Source: Corallococcus sp. EGB (GTDB lineage: Bacteria > Myxococcota > Myxococcia > Myxococcales > Myxococcaceae). From it: DNA of 64,000 nucleotides. Numbering within the stretch: position 1 is the first letter of the stretch; the number at the start of each line of letters is the position of its first letter. The position numbers were made by a program, and so were the translations under genes. Below, one piece after another: positions 55,180 to 64,000 of this stretch. The DNA lies in the NCBI RefSeq assembly GCF_019968905.1, contig NZ_CP079946.1, positions 5,022,001 to 5,086,000 on the forward strand. The letters are read 5' to 3'. Under the pieces are notes generated by a model. That model saw only the letters and a program-made list of their open reading frames with translations. It had not been told where the DNA came from and did no database searches.

Positions 55180-56331
55180 ATGGAGCCCCTGCGGACACCC
55201 CACCCCATCTACCTGGACCACAACGCGACGACGCCGCTCCTGCCTGAGGTCGTCGACGCCATGCTCCCGTACCTGCGCGAGCACTTCGGCAACCCCTCGA
55301 GCAGCCACGCGTACGGTGCACGGGCCCGGAGCGCGGTCGCCCGGGCACGCGAGCAGGTCGCGGCCCTCCTCGGCTGCGACGCGGATGAGGTGGTCTTCAC
55401 CTCCGGCGGCACGGAAGCAAACAACCTCGCCATCCGCGGCGTGACGGAGGCGCCCGAATCGAACCGCCATGTCATCACCACCTGCATCGAACACCCGGCC
55501 ACGGCGCGGCCCTGTTCATGGCTCGAATCGCACGGACGGCGCGTGACGCGAATCGGTGTCGATGCCGACGGGTGCGCCCGCCTCGACGAGGCTCGCGAAG
55601 CCATCCATGGCGATACCGCGCTCGTCACCGTCATACACTCGAACAACGAGACCGGCGTCCTGCAGCCGGTCTCCGAGCTCGCCAGGCTCGCCCACGCGGC
55701 AGGCGCCCTGATCCACACCGATGCCGCCCAGTCGCTCGGCAAGGTGCCGGTCCGGGTGCACGAGCTCGACATCGACCTGCTCTCCATCGCCGGGCACAAG
55801 CTCTACGCGCCCAAGGGTGTCGGCGCGCTCTACGTGAAGCGCGGCACGCCGCTGGCTCCCTTCGTGCTCGGCGCCAGCCACGAACGCGGGCTGCGTCCAG
55901 GCACAGAGAACGTCGCGTCCATCGTCGGGCTCGGCACCGCGTGCGAAGCCGTGGGCCGCGACCTGGATGCGACGGCCGCGCGCATGAGGCGGCTCCGCGA
56001 TCTCCTGGGCACGCGACTCGCGAACGCGGTGCCCGGCCTCGCGCTCAACGGACACCGCGAGCTGCGCCTGCCCAACACGCTCAACGTCCGCTTCCCCCGA
56101 GCCTCCGGGAGCGCGGTCCTCGATGGCGCCCCCGAGGTCGCTGCCTCGACGGGCTCCGCGTGCCACGAAGGCCACGAGAGCGCCTCCGCGGTCATCCTGG
56201 CCATGGGCATCCCCCCCGAGGACGCGCTTGGCTCCGTGCGACTCACGCTCGGCCGTGGCACGTCAGAGGACGACGTCCTGCGTGCCTCCGAGGCGCTGAT
56301 CCGCTCCTGGACCCGGCTCGGGGGCAGCTAA
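55180..56331 (+). CDS. Cysteine desulfurase, NifS/IscS-like
   Basis: A fold type I PLP enzyme of 383 residues. The PLP lysine is in SIAGHKLYAPKGVG; the N-terminus YLDHNATTPLLPEV is typical. The catalytic cysteine is in TGSACHEGHESAS. It takes sulfur from cysteine to make a persulfide for iron-sulfur clusters or other thio-cofactors. No IscU or partner gene lies beside it, so it may be a stand-alone paralog. ATG at 55180; its stop overlaps the next convergent gene by four bases. Confidence 0.93.
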   Translation: MEPLRTPHPIYLDHNATTPLLPEVVDAMLPYLREHFGNPSSSHAYGARARSAVARAREQVAALLGCDADEVVFTSGGTEANNLAIRGVTEAPESNRHVITTCIEHPATARPCSWLESHGRRVTRIGVDADGCARLDEAREAIHGDTALVTVIHSNNETGVLQPVSELARLAHAAGALIHTDAAQSLGKVPVRVHELDIDLLSIAGHKLYAPKGVGALYVKRGTPLAPFVLGASHERGLRPGTENVASIVGLGTACEAVGRDLDATAARMRRLRDLLGTRLANAVPGLALNGHRELRLPNTLNVRFPRASGSAVLDGAPEVAASTGSACHEGHESASAVILAMGIPPEDALGSVRLTLGRGTSEDDVLRASEALIRSWTRLGGS

Positions 56332-57398
56332 CCGCGAGACTCCTCCAGCGGCATGCCGACCTCCGCGGGCAGCCGCCAGAGCTGCCCGTCCTCCGGTGAC
56401 AGCAGGAAGCCCCCGGGCAACAGGTGCACCGACGTGACGACCTCCGTGGACAGCGGCAGCTCCCACGCGCACACGGGCCGCAGCGTGCCGGGGTCCAGCT
56501 GAAGCAGGTACCACTCGCCTGCCTCCAACAGGTCCTCCACCGCCACCAGCACCGCCCGTTCCATCACCAGGCCCATGTAGCCCGTCGCCAGCGTCCCGGC
56601 CTCCGGCAGCGCGAACTCCGCCGCCAGCGTGGCCTCCGGGTACGTCCAGCGCCGCACCCACGTGCCGCCCACGCCGATGCAGCCCGAGCCGTCCGGCAGG
56701 AAGCCCGCCGGATAGAACGGCGCGTCCACCGAAGCCACCATCGCGCCTCGCACGAGCCCCGCCGCGCCCCGCTCCACGAAGGTCAGCCACGTCCCGTCCT
56801 GCCCCTGGCTCACCGCCACGCCCATCACTGGCAGGCGCGGATGCGGCATCCATTCGTGCAGCCCGTCCAGGTCGTCCTCCCCCTGTCGCGGCGTATCGAG
56901 CGCAAGCCCCGCCTCCGTCCCCGCGACGTCCGATAACGTTCGGGCATCCAGGACGCGCACGCAGACCCGCCCGTCCTCCAGGCCGGTCGTCCACAGGCCG
57001 TCGCCGGTGACGTCGAACCCCATGGCCTGAGTGGGCCGCGTCCACGCTCGCGCCGGCGTCTCCACCGGGCGCCCATCCCTCGCCCGGCCCACCATCTCGA
57101 TGCGCCCCGGCCCCAGCACCGCCGCGCACTGGAGCGATGGATGCAGCGCCACGAGCCTCGCGGTCCGGGGCAGCTCCAGCACCCGCCCGGACGGCCACTC
57201 CTCCCGCGCCCCGAGCACCGCCAGCCTTCGAGCCCCCACGGCCAGCCCCAGGGCATCCTCCGTGGGAGGCAGCACGAAGCCGTCGCCCGCCCACTCCGCG
57301 TCCGTCACCGGCAGGGTCGTCACCCGGGTGAGTGCCACGCGGCGGCTGGGAATGCCCCATGGGGTGCCGGGCCGTGGCCGGCCGACCCAGGGGACCAC
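56328..57398 (-). CDS. Uncharacterised protein, possibly beta-propeller-like
   Basis: Repeated motifs of the type GDGLWTTGLEDGRVCVRVLD and PDGSGCIGVGGTWVRRW suggest propeller-like blades. GTG at 57398 is nine bases after the upstream stop, so the gene is coupled to the RNase H-like gene. The 356-residue product has no signal peptide. No family recognised. Confidence 0.6.
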   Translation of the reverse strand: MVPWVGRPRPGTPWGIPSRRVALTRVTTLPVTDAEWAGDGFVLPPTEDALGLAVGARRLAVLGAREEWPSGRVLELPRTARLVALHPSLQCAAVLGPGRIEMVGRARDGRPVETPARAWTRPTQAMGFDVTGDGLWTTGLEDGRVCVRVLDARTLSDVAGTEAGLALDTPRQGEDDLDGLHEWMPHPRLPVMGVAVSQGQDGTWLTFVERGAAGLVRGAMVASVDAPFYPAGFLPDGSGCIGVGGTWVRRWTYPEATLAAEFALPEAGTLATGYMGLVMERAVLVAVEDLLEAGEWYLLQLDPGTLRPVCAWELPLSTEVVTSVHLLPGGFLLSPEDGQLWRLPAEVGMPLEESRG

Positions 57399-57406
57399 CT
57401 GGCCGC

Positions 57407-58282
57407 TCAGGCGTCCTGCTCCATGGCCCGCACACGCGCGAGCGTGTCCAGGTCGCGCTCGGTGGGGCCCAGCTCCAGGAGCAGCCGGCTCACGTCGTAC
57501 AGCAGGTCGCCGCGCTCGAAGACCTTCAGCCGGGGGACGTCCAGGTTCAGGTCGTCCGCGCCCTTGTTGTACGAAAGGTCCATCAGCGACCGGAGCTGGA
57601 ACGAGTCGTAGAGGTTGTACTCCACCAGGTAGCGCAGGGCCTCCACGTCCCCGCGCCGCAGGTACGCGCGCCACAGCAGCACCGCGTCGTAGCCATTCAC
57701 GCCCTTCAGGTGCGGCGGCCGGCCCACGCCCAGCTTGTCCTCAATCTCCTTCAGCCCGCCGCCCATCCCCAGCCGCCGCGTGACGAAGCGCAGGTCGATG
57801 TGCGCCTCCGGCACCGGGAAGTGCCTCGCGCCGAAGTACTCCTTCAGCACCGGCACGTCGAAGCACGAGCCGTTGAACGTCACCCACAGCCGCCGCTTCG
57901 CCATCGCGTCCGGCAGCGCGTCCATGTTCCTGCCCAGGATGAAGACATGCAGCCCTTCGGCGTCGAACAGGCTCACCACCGTGGGCACCTGCGTCTGGCT
58001 GCCGTCCGTCTCGATGTCGAAGTAGACGGCGTCGTCCTGGAACTCCGGGAACAGGCGCCAGTGCTCGCGCGGCGGCACCATCCGGGCCAGCTCCTTCAGG
58101 TCCTTCCGCTCCAGGGCCGCGCGGGCCTCCGCGATGCGCTCGCGGGCCGCCGTGTCCGCCTTGCGGCTGATGACGATGCCGCCGTCCGGGAAGTCATCCC
58201 AGGTCCGGATGCCCTTGGACCAGAGGTCCTTCTCGCGCCACGGCCCCACGCCGGGGATGAGCTGGAAGGTGTGCCGCAGCAT
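57407..58282 (-). CDS. RNase H-like exonuclease, YprB type
   Basis: The protein carries YFDIETDG, a DxE exonuclease-type metal motif, then FNGSCFDVPVL and LVEYNLYDSFQLRSL, typical of the YprB ribonuclease H-like domain. An N-terminal part of about 85 residues resembles a helix-hairpin-helix-like region (FQLIPGVGPWREKDLW). Its ATG overlaps the NUDIX stop. Role in nucleic acid processing; exact substrate unknown. Confidence 0.8.
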   Translation of the reverse strand: MLRHTFQLIPGVGPWREKDLWSKGIRTWDDFPDGGIVISRKADTAARERIAEARAALERKDLKELARMVPPREHWRLFPEFQDDAVYFDIETDGSQTQVPTVVSLFDAEGLHVFILGRNMDALPDAMAKRRLWVTFNGSCFDVPVLKEYFGARHFPVPEAHIDLRFVTRRLGMGGGLKEIEDKLGVGRPPHLKGVNGYDAVLLWRAYLRRGDVEALRYLVEYNLYDSFQLRSLMDLSYNKGADDLNLDVPRLKVFERGDLLYDVSRLLLELGPTERDLDTLARVRAMEQDA

Positions 58283-58719
58283 CAATCGAGCGCACCCAGC
58301 CTTCCCGCCAGGAGGTCGTCCAGGAGCGGCACGTCCGCCTCGCAGAACGGCAGCGCCTGCATCTCCGTGGGCGTGTGGAACGCCAGCTGGTGCGCGCCCA
58401 GCGGCTTCGGCTCACCGGACACCAGCGTGGCCGCGAACAGCACCAGCTCCACCGTGAGGTCCGGGTACGTGTGCCGGCCCTCCCACAGGCGGCGGCCCAC
58501 GGACAGCTCCACGTCCAGCTCCTCGCGACACTCGCGCGCGAGGGCCGCTTCGTCCGTCTCGCCCGCCTCCACCTTGCCGCCGGGGAACTCCCAGAGGAGC
58601 GCGCGGCTCCCGCCGGGAAGGCGCTGCTGGACCAGGTACCGCGGCCCGCCGTCTTCCGGACCGGGCCGGGGAATCAGCGCCGCCACCACCCGCACCGTCC
58701 GGGGCACGGCGCGCGTCAC
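58282..58719 (-). CDS. NUDIX hydrolase, MutT-like
   Basis: The Nudix box is complete: GGKVEAGETDEAALARECRE-ELDV. At 145 residues and with a MutT-like beginning (VRVVAALIPRPGP), removal of oxidised nucleotides is likely. The start ATG overlaps the stop of the BamB-like gene. Confidence 0.9.
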   Translation of the reverse strand: MTRAVPRTVRVVAALIPRPGPEDGGPRYLVQQRLPGGSRALLWEFPGGKVEAGETDEAALARECREELDVELSVGRRLWEGRHTYPDLTVELVLFAATLVSGEPKPLGAHQLAFHTPTEMQALPFCEADVPLLDDLLAGRLGALD

Positions 58720-59888
58720 CCGCGCGGCCCCTTCTTCACCTTGTTCATGTCCAGCGCGTACAGGTACGCGTTGTTGGACAGCACGTACACGCGCGAGCCC
58801 ACCACGAACGGCGGCGCGGAGATGCCCGTGCCCGGGTTCCAGGACAGGCGCGACCGGCCCGTCGTGGGGTCCACGAACAGCAGCGCTCGCTCGTTGGGCA
58901 CCAGCAGCATTCCCCGGGCCAACACCGGAGCGAACGCCGTCCTGTCCTTGAGGGGAAGCGACCAGATGAGCTTTCCCGTCTCCCCCAGGTAGGCGTCCAC
59001 GCGGCCGTCGCCCGCGGCGAACACCACCTCACCCCGGGCGAGCACCGACGTCAGGCCGCCCACGCTGGCGTTCCAGATGACCGCGCCGGAGTCCGCCTCC
59101 AGGGCGTACAGGCCATTCTTGTACGAGGCCACGTACAGCCGCCCCGCCGAGTCGATGGCCGGCGTGGTGTCCACGTCCAGGAACTCCGTCCCCGAGCCCG
59201 ACAGGGACTTCTCCCAGACGACCGCGCCGTCGTCGACCTTGAGGGCCACGAGGAAGCCGTCGGAGAAGCCGATGTACGCCGTGCCCTGGTCCACCCTCGG
59301 CGCCGAGGCGCCCCGGACCGTGAAGCCCGACGGCGGATCGCGCCGGTACTGCCACACCCACGCGCCGTCCGTGGCCTTCACCGCGAACAGCGTGTCGGTG
59401 TCCGTGGCCACCAGCACCAGGCCGTCCGCGAGCACCGGCACCGTGGCCAGGGACTCGTTGGTGGCGTACTTCCACTTCACCGCGCCGGTGCGGCCGTCCA
59501 GCGCGTACAGCACGCCGTCACCGCCCGGCAGGTAGATGACGCCCTCGCTGGCCAGACCGCCCGCGAGCGGCCGGCCCCCCGTCTGGAAGGACCACGCCAG
59601 CCTCCCGTCGGGGCCCACCGCGCGGACATAGCCGTCACGCGTCTGCGTGATGACGTTCCGGCTCTCCGGGTCGTACACCGGCGAGGCGGGCTCGCGCGGC
59701 GCGTACTCCAGCAGCGGGACCTGGTCGATGAGCCCCGTCCACCAGTTCACCTGGAAGAACTCCACCGGCGGCTGACGGGGCGCCGCGGGCAGCTCCGGGT
59801 TGCCGTACAACGGCGCCGTCGCACACCCGGCCAGGAGCCCCGCTCCGGCCACCATTCCCACCCACCGCTTCCACCGAGCGAGCCGCAT
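58716..59888 (-). CDS. bamB: BamB-like PQQ-repeat lipoprotein
   Basis: The signal WVGMVAGAGLLAGC ends in a lipobox. The mature part is about eight blades with PQQ-type repeats (VYALDGRTGAVKWKY, LYALEADSGAVIWNA), a propeller like BamB of the outer-membrane protein assembly machine. ATG at 59888 is chosen over an ATG two codons earlier. The order der, yfgM-like, bamB matches E. coli. BamB function is inferred from fold and order. Confidence 0.85.
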   Translation of the reverse strand: MRLARWKRWVGMVAGAGLLAGCATAPLYGNPELPAAPRQPPVEFFQVNWWTGLIDQVPLLEYAPREPASPVYDPESRNVITQTRDGYVRAVGPDGRLAWSFQTGGRPLAGGLASEGVIYLPGGDGVLYALDGRTGAVKWKYATNESLATVPVLADGLVLVATDTDTLFAVKATDGAWVWQYRRDPPSGFTVRGASAPRVDQGTAYIGFSDGFLVALKVDDGAVVWEKSLSGSGTEFLDVDTTPAIDSAGRLYVASYKNGLYALEADSGAVIWNASVGGLTSVLARGEVVFAAGDGRVDAYLGETGKLIWSLPLKDRTAFAPVLARGMLLVPNERALLFVDPTTGRSRLSWNPGTGISAPPFVVGSRVYVLSNNAYLYALDMNKVKKGPRG

Positions 59889-59901
59889 GGTCATGAGTGC
59901 G

Positions 59902-60699
59902 CTACGGCTCCCCCGCGTCCGTGGCCGGCGGCGCCGGGGTGGGCACCTTCACGCCCTCCGCGGCCAGCACCGCCATGCGCTCGGTGGCCTGACGGGCCGC
60001 CGCGCTGTTCGGGTGGTCCGTGGGGATCTTGGACAGCACCTGCGCGGCCTCGTCCTTCTTCCCCTGGAGGATCAGCATGCGCGCCTTGTGGTACGCGCCC
60101 ATGCCGACCAGGTACTCGCCGCTGTCCGCCTTCTCCATCGCCTCGAAGGAGTTGATGGCGTTGGCGTAGTCGCCCTTGGCCTCGTAGGCGTAGCCCTGGC
60201 CCTCCAGGGCGCTGGCGCGCAGGGCGTCGTTCTCCGGGGCGCCCTTGAGGAAGGCGTCCAGGGAGGCCAGCGCGTCGTCGTTGCGGCCCAGCCGGAACTC
60301 GGCCTTGCCCTGCGGCAGGGCGGCCGTCGTCGCCGAGCGCGTGCCGCCGTGCTCCTTGCGGAAGGCGGCCAGCTGCTTCACGACCTCCTCGTCGCGGGCC
60401 TGCGCCGAGTCGAACGCGGGCTCCGTGGCGGACGGGTCCACCGGGTCCACGCCCTTCACGGGGCGGTCCAGGACGGTGAGCGCCTGGCCCAGGGCCATGG
60501 AGGCGGTCTGCTCGCCGCGCTTGGAGACCTCACTGGCGATGGCCACGCCCACCGCGCCCAGCACCAGCACTCCCGCGCCGATGGCGAGGAACTTCTGGCG
60601 CTGCATCAGCCAGTCCCGCGCCTCCGCGCCCACCTTCTGGAAGGCGTCCGGCTGGCGAAGCTCCTGCTGGCGAATCTTCTCGGTCTTCTGCTGGGCCAC
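59902..60699 (-). CDS. YfgM-like TPR protein, membrane-anchored
   Basis: The N-terminal half has a membrane span (FLAIGAGVLVLGAVGVAIA) after a basic cytoplasmic part; the rest is TPR-like helices (LRASALEGQGYAYEAKGDY). It fits the YfgM/TPR_21 family, which acts with the Sec translocon and periplasmic chaperones. GTG at 60699 has AGAGG about 12 bases upstream. It is next to bamB. Confidence 0.8.
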   Translation of the reverse strand: MAQQKTEKIRQQELRQPDAFQKVGAEARDWLMQRQKFLAIGAGVLVLGAVGVAIASEVSKRGEQTASMALGQALTVLDRPVKGVDPVDPSATEPAFDSAQARDEEVVKQLAAFRKEHGGTRSATTAALPQGKAEFRLGRNDDALASLDAFLKGAPENDALRASALEGQGYAYEAKGDYANAINSFEAMEKADSGEYLVGMGAYHKARMLILQGKKDEAAQVLSKIPTDHPNSAAARQATERMAVLAAEGVKVPTPAPPATDAGEP

Positions 60700-60797
60700 G
60701 ATGAAGGGACCTCTCTCCGGCTCGACGGTGCTCTTCTCTCTGGGAAAGCGGCGCACTGTAAAGAGCGCCCGCCGCGAGTGTCAACGCGCGAGCGCGG

Positions 60798-62210
60798 TCA
60801 GTCCCGCCCCGCGCGCTTCCCACCCTTCTTGCCACCCTTCCCCGCCAGGTGCGGGTTCTTTCGGGCCTCGCGCTTGGCCTTGCCTGGCCGCTCGCGGAAG
60901 AGCAGGCGGATGGGAACCCGCAAATCGAAGGTCTTGCGGATCTGGTTGGTGATGTACCGCTTGTACATGTCCGGCACGCCCTGCGGCTCGTTGCACGTGA
61001 GGGCGAACGTGGGCGGCGCCGCCGCCACCTGGGCGATGTAGTACAGGCGCAGGGGCTTGCCCTTCACGATGGGGGCCGGGTTGTTGTCCACCATGTAGTC
61101 CAGCAGCTTGTTGAGCTGGGGGGTGGGCGCCCGGAAGCGGAACTGCTTCGCCAGCTCCACCGCCACGTCCACCACCTTCTCCACCTTGGTGCCGTGCAGG
61201 GCGGACGTGAAGAGGACCGGCGCGTAGCCCACGAACTTGAGCGCGAGCTTGAGGTCCTCGCGGAAGGCCTCCTGGCGGCGCTTGTCCTCCGCGATGAGGT
61301 CCCACTTGTTCACCACGATGACCAGCGCGCGGCCGCGGTCCATGGACAGGCCCGCGAGCTTCGCGTCCTGGTCCACCGCGGGCTCCGTGGCGTCCATCAG
61401 GAGCACCGCCACGTCGCTGCGCTCCAGCACCTTCAGCGCCGCGATGACGGAGTACTGCTCCACCTGGTGCGCGATGGTCTTCTTGCGCCGGATGCCCGCC
61501 GTGTCCGTGAGGATGAGCGGCGTGCCCTTGTACGTGACCTCGGAGTCGATGGGGTCGCGCGTGGTGCCGGCGACGTCGCTGGTGACGACGCGCTTCTCCT
61601 GGAGGATGGCGTTGACCAGGGTGCTCTTGCCCACGTTGGGCCGGCCGATGATGGCCACGCGGATCTTCCCGTCGTCCGGCGGCGCCTCGGCGTCCTCGCC
61701 CTCCTGCTTCTCCGGGAGCTTGGACACCACGGAGTCCATCAGTCCGCCCATGCCCAGGTTGTGCTCGGCGGACATGGCGTTCACGTCGCCCAGGCCCAGG
61801 CGGAAGAACTCGCCGGCCAGCGACTGCATCTGCCCGGACTCGTTGTCCAGCTTGTTGGCCGCGACGACGACGGGCTTGCCCGCCTTGCGCAGGTAGGTGG
61901 CGACGGCCTCGTCCGCCGTCGTCATGCCCGCGCGCGCGTCCACCACGAAGATGATGACGTCGCACTCCTCCACCGCGAACTGGGCCTGCTCGCGCACCGA
62001 CTGGAGCAGCGTGTCCTTCTCACCGGGGACGAAGCCGCCCGTGTCGATGAGGGTGAAGGCGCGGCCCTCCCACTCCGCGTCGGCGTAGTGGCGGTCGCGG
62101 GTGACGCCGGGCTGGTCCTCGACGAGCGCGATGCGCCGGCCCACCAGGCGGTTGAACAGCGTGCTCTTGCCCACGTTGGGGCGACCGACGATGGCGACCA
62201 GCGGCTTCAT
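60798..62210 (-). CDS. der: Ribosome-associated GTPase Der (EngA)
   Basis: Two tandem GTPase domains are visible, each with the P-loop GRPNVGKST (starting residue about 8 and about 191), and NKLD and NKWD motifs. The C-terminal KH-like domain ends in a Lys/Arg-rich tail. The 470-residue product is required for 50S ribosome assembly in known bacteria. ATG at 62210. Confidence 0.97.
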   Translation of the reverse strand: MKPLVAIVGRPNVGKSTLFNRLVGRRIALVEDQPGVTRDRHYADAEWEGRAFTLIDTGGFVPGEKDTLLQSVREQAQFAVEECDVIIFVVDARAGMTTADEAVATYLRKAGKPVVVAANKLDNESGQMQSLAGEFFRLGLGDVNAMSAEHNLGMGGLMDSVVSKLPEKQEGEDAEAPPDDGKIRVAIIGRPNVGKSTLVNAILQEKRVVTSDVAGTTRDPIDSEVTYKGTPLILTDTAGIRRKKTIAHQVEQYSVIAALKVLERSDVAVLLMDATEPAVDQDAKLAGLSMDRGRALVIVVNKWDLIAEDKRRQEAFREDLKLALKFVGYAPVLFTSALHGTKVEKVVDVAVELAKQFRFRAPTPQLNKLLDYMVDNNPAPIVKGKPLRLYYIAQVAAAPPTFALTCNEPQGVPDMYKRYITNQIRKTFDLRVPIRLLFRERPGKAKREARKNPHLAGKGGKKGGKRAGRD

Positions 62211-62280
62211 GGCATCTCTTTCGACAGCGACGACGACTTCGACGACAACGACGTCAGCGGCACGGACCTCAGCGGCGACG

Positions 62281-63234
62281 TCACTCGTAACCCAGCTTCT
62301 TCAGGCCCGCGGCGCGCTCGCTCCAGCGGGCCTCCACGCGCACGCGCAGGTCCAGGTAGACGTGCGCGCCCAACAGGCGCTGCACGGACTTGCGAGCGTC
62401 CGTGCCAATGAGCTTCAGCATCTGCCCCTGCTTGCCAATCAGGATGGCCTTCTGGCTGTCGCGCTCGACGTAGATGGACGCCGCGATGCGGATGAGGCCG
62501 CCCAGCTGGCCCGGGGGCGTGCCGGGGCGCGGCTCGCGCTCGGACTCGTCGAACACGTCCACCAGCACCGCGGTGGAGTACGGGATCTCCTGGCGGCAGT
62601 GCCGCAGCACCTGCTCGCGGATGTACTCGGCCACCAGGACGCGCTCCTGCTGATCCGTGAGCATGTCCTCCGCGAAGAGGGGCTCGCCCTCCGGCAGGTG
62701 GCCCAGCACGACCTGGAACAGGTGCTCCACGCCGTCCTTCTCCCGCGCGGAGATGGGCACCACCTCCGCGAAGGGGAACTCCTGGTTGTACAGGGCGATG
62801 AGCGGCAGCAGCTTCGACTTGGGGATGGAGTCGATCTTGTTGATGACCAGGAAGGTGGGCTTGCCCACCTTCTGGAGCCGCTCGAGGATGGCGCGGTTGC
62901 CCGGCGTCACGTCCAGCGTCTCGCCCTGGGGCGGCTCGATGAGGAAGAGGACCAGGTCCACCTCCTCGGCCGCGGAGAGGGCGGCCTCCACCATGTAGCG
63001 GTTGAGCTCTCCCTTGGCCTGGTGGATGCCCGGGGTGTCGAGGAACGCCACCTGCCCTTCCGGGCGCGTCACCACGCCCAGGATGCGGTTGCGGGTGGTC
63101 TGCGGCTTGGGCGAGACGATGGCGATCTTCTCGCCCGTGAGCGCGTTGAGCAGCGTGCTCTTGCCCACGTTGGGCCGGCCGATGAGCGCGGCGAAGCCAG
63201 CGCGAGGGGTCTTCTTCTGGGACTGGGAGGCCAT
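62281..63234 (-). CDS. era: GTPase Era
   Basis: An N-terminal GTPase domain with GRPNVGKSTLLNAL, DTPGIHQAKGELNRYMV and NKID is followed by a C-terminal KH domain containing ERDSQKAILIGKQGQMLKLIG, the RNA-binding site. 317 residues; the family binds 16S rRNA 3' end and aids 30S maturation. ATG at 63234. Confidence 0.97.
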   Translation of the reverse strand: MASQSQKKTPRAGFAALIGRPNVGKSTLLNALTGEKIAIVSPKPQTTRNRILGVVTRPEGQVAFLDTPGIHQAKGELNRYMVEAALSAAEEVDLVLFLIEPPQGETLDVTPGNRAILERLQKVGKPTFLVINKIDSIPKSKLLPLIALYNQEFPFAEVVPISAREKDGVEHLFQVVLGHLPEGEPLFAEDMLTDQQERVLVAEYIREQVLRHCRQEIPYSTAVLVDVFDESEREPRPGTPPGQLGGLIRIAASIYVERDSQKAILIGKQGQMLKLIGTDARKSVQRLLGAHVYLDLRVRVEARWSERAAGLKKLGYE

Positions 63235-63317
63235 ACTTCCGGAGATGATCAGTGGGCCTTCCGACTTCGTGCGACGGGAAGGCCCCGGGAGAACTGCCAG
63301 GGTACGGCGGACGGCCT

Positions 63318-63875
63318 TTACGACGGCCGCGCCGTGGAGATGGTCAACGTCTGGATGCGCACGTCCCGGCGGGGACGGTCGTTTGAATCCTTGGGAAGCT
63401 CATTGGCGATGCGGTCCACCACCTCCTGCCCCTCCACCACCTCGCCGAAGATGGTGTAGCGGTTGTCCAGGTGGGGCTGCGGCGCCGCGGTGATGAAGAA
63501 CTGGCTGCCATTCGTGTTGGGCCCCGTGTTGCCCATGGCCAGCACGCCCTTCTTGTCGAAACGCCGGCCACCCTGGAACTCATCCTCGAAACGGAAGCCC
63601 GGGCCGTTGTTGCCCCGGCTGGTCGGGTCCCCGCCCTGGATCATGAAGTCCTTGATGCAGCGGAAGAAGAGCGTCCCGTCGTAGAGCGGGCGGCCGTGCT
63701 GGGGCTGGAACGTGATGGGGTCCGTCCAGGTCTTCTCCCCGGTGGCCAGCCCCACGAAGTTCTCCACCGTCCGCGGCGACTCCTTGGAGAACAGGCGCAC
63801 GACGATGCGCCCCTCCGTGGTCTGGAAGGTGCCGAACAGCTCCGTGCCCTCGCGGGCCTTCGCCATGAAGCTCAT
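63318..63875 (-). CDS. Cyclophilin-type peptidyl-prolyl isomerase
   Basis: The 185-residue cyclophilin has FFRCIKDFMIQGGDPTSRG and GNTGPNTNGSQFFIT, the active-site Arg and the QFF motif. No signal peptide, so cytoplasmic. Its start ATG overlaps the stop of another gene upstream that enters from the window's right edge. Confidence 0.93.
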   Translation of the reverse strand: MSFMAKAREGTELFGTFQTTEGRIVVRLFSKESPRTVENFVGLATGEKTWTDPITFQPQHGRPLYDGTLFFRCIKDFMIQGGDPTSRGNNGPGFRFEDEFQGGRRFDKKGVLAMGNTGPNTNGSQFFITAAPQPHLDNRYTIFGEVVEGQEVVDRIANELPKDSNDRPRRDVRIQTLTISTARPS

Positions 63876-64000
63876 TGCGGGGTGCTCTTGGAGGCGGGGG
63901 CCTTCTTGGCCGCCGGAGCGGGGGCACCCTTGGGCGCCTTGTCACTGAGCGTAATCGTTTCCAGGACCACGGGCGTCTGCGGGCGGTCCTGCGCGCTGCG
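63872..64000 (-). CDS. Partial gene, C-terminus of a second cyclophilin-like protein
   Basis: Only the last 42 codons are inside the window. They read PQTPVVLETITLSDKAPKG and a Pro/Ala/Lys-rich tail ending TPQ. The strand VVLETITL resembles the last beta strand of cyclophilins. It ends in a TGA overlapping the next ATG. Identification is tentative. Confidence 0.5.
   Translation of the reverse strand, partial: RSAQDRPQTPVVLETITLSDKAPKGAPAPAAKKAPASKSTPQ

Noticed and set aside
62211..62280. GAC-rich repeats between der and era
   Set aside because: Short simple-sequence spacer without hairpin or motif.

Overview
The window looks like chromosome of a myxobacterium of the Myxococcus/Corallococcus type. 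It is very GC-rich. It carries a hybrid NRPS/PKS megasynthase, a PilZ-Hsp70 fusion, many lipoproteins, an S46 peptidase, an RCC1-repeat protein and a DUSAM-domain protein, a family first named from Stigmatella and Myxococcus. The genus is inferred from gene content, not proven.

Layout. Positions 1-17463 (minus strand) are one uninterrupted reading frame of at least 5821 codons, cut by the window edge. It encodes a fatty-acyl-AMP-ligase-started lipopeptide synthetase: FAAL-T, C-A-T, C-A-T, C-A-T, KS-AT-T, then C and a degenerate A domain interrupted by a luciferase-like monooxygenase domain. Positions 17.6-35.1 kb are host genes: PilZ-Hsp70 protein, guaB, a lipoprotein, guaA, a PhyH-type dioxygenase, a HExxH lipoprotein, an S46 peptidase, a large RCC1/CxxCH lipoprotein, a chromate transporter, a FrnE/DsbA-like protein and a LysR regulator. 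Two short tails of deleted genes (AraC-like, pirin-like) lie in this stretch.

Positions 35131-53434 are an 18.3-kb provirus, bounded by an 18-bp direct repeat that is the core and one arm of a dif-like Xer site. It encodes no recognisable integrase. Its left part is a tightly coupled operon of small proteins, several with zinc-finger motifs, leading into an HUH-type rolling-circle Rep. A short leftward regulator operon follows, then a rightward structural and lysis operon: FtsK/HerA-type packaging ATPase, 485-aa capsid candidate, second 312-aa virion candidate, at least six small membrane proteins, GH19 endolysin and a holin candidate. After a terminator come cargo genes (Cys-rich lipoprotein and DUSAM protein) and an isolated type I-C-like CRISPR repeat followed by a terminator-like hairpin. 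No tail, portal or terminase gene is seen. The best reading is a tailless, membrane-containing virus (PM2/PRD1-like plan) that integrates with host XerCD. I know of no described myxobacterial phage of this kind.

Positions 53.6-64 kb return to host genes: lipoprotein, DUF3014 protein, cysteine desulfurase, then a minus-strand cluster of a propeller-like protein, RNase H-like exonuclease, NUDIX hydrolase, BamB-like lipoprotein, YfgM-like protein, Der, Era and two cyclophilin-type isomerases (the second cut by the edge). The order der-yfgM-bamB matches the E. coli neighbourhood for ribosome and outer-membrane biogenesis.
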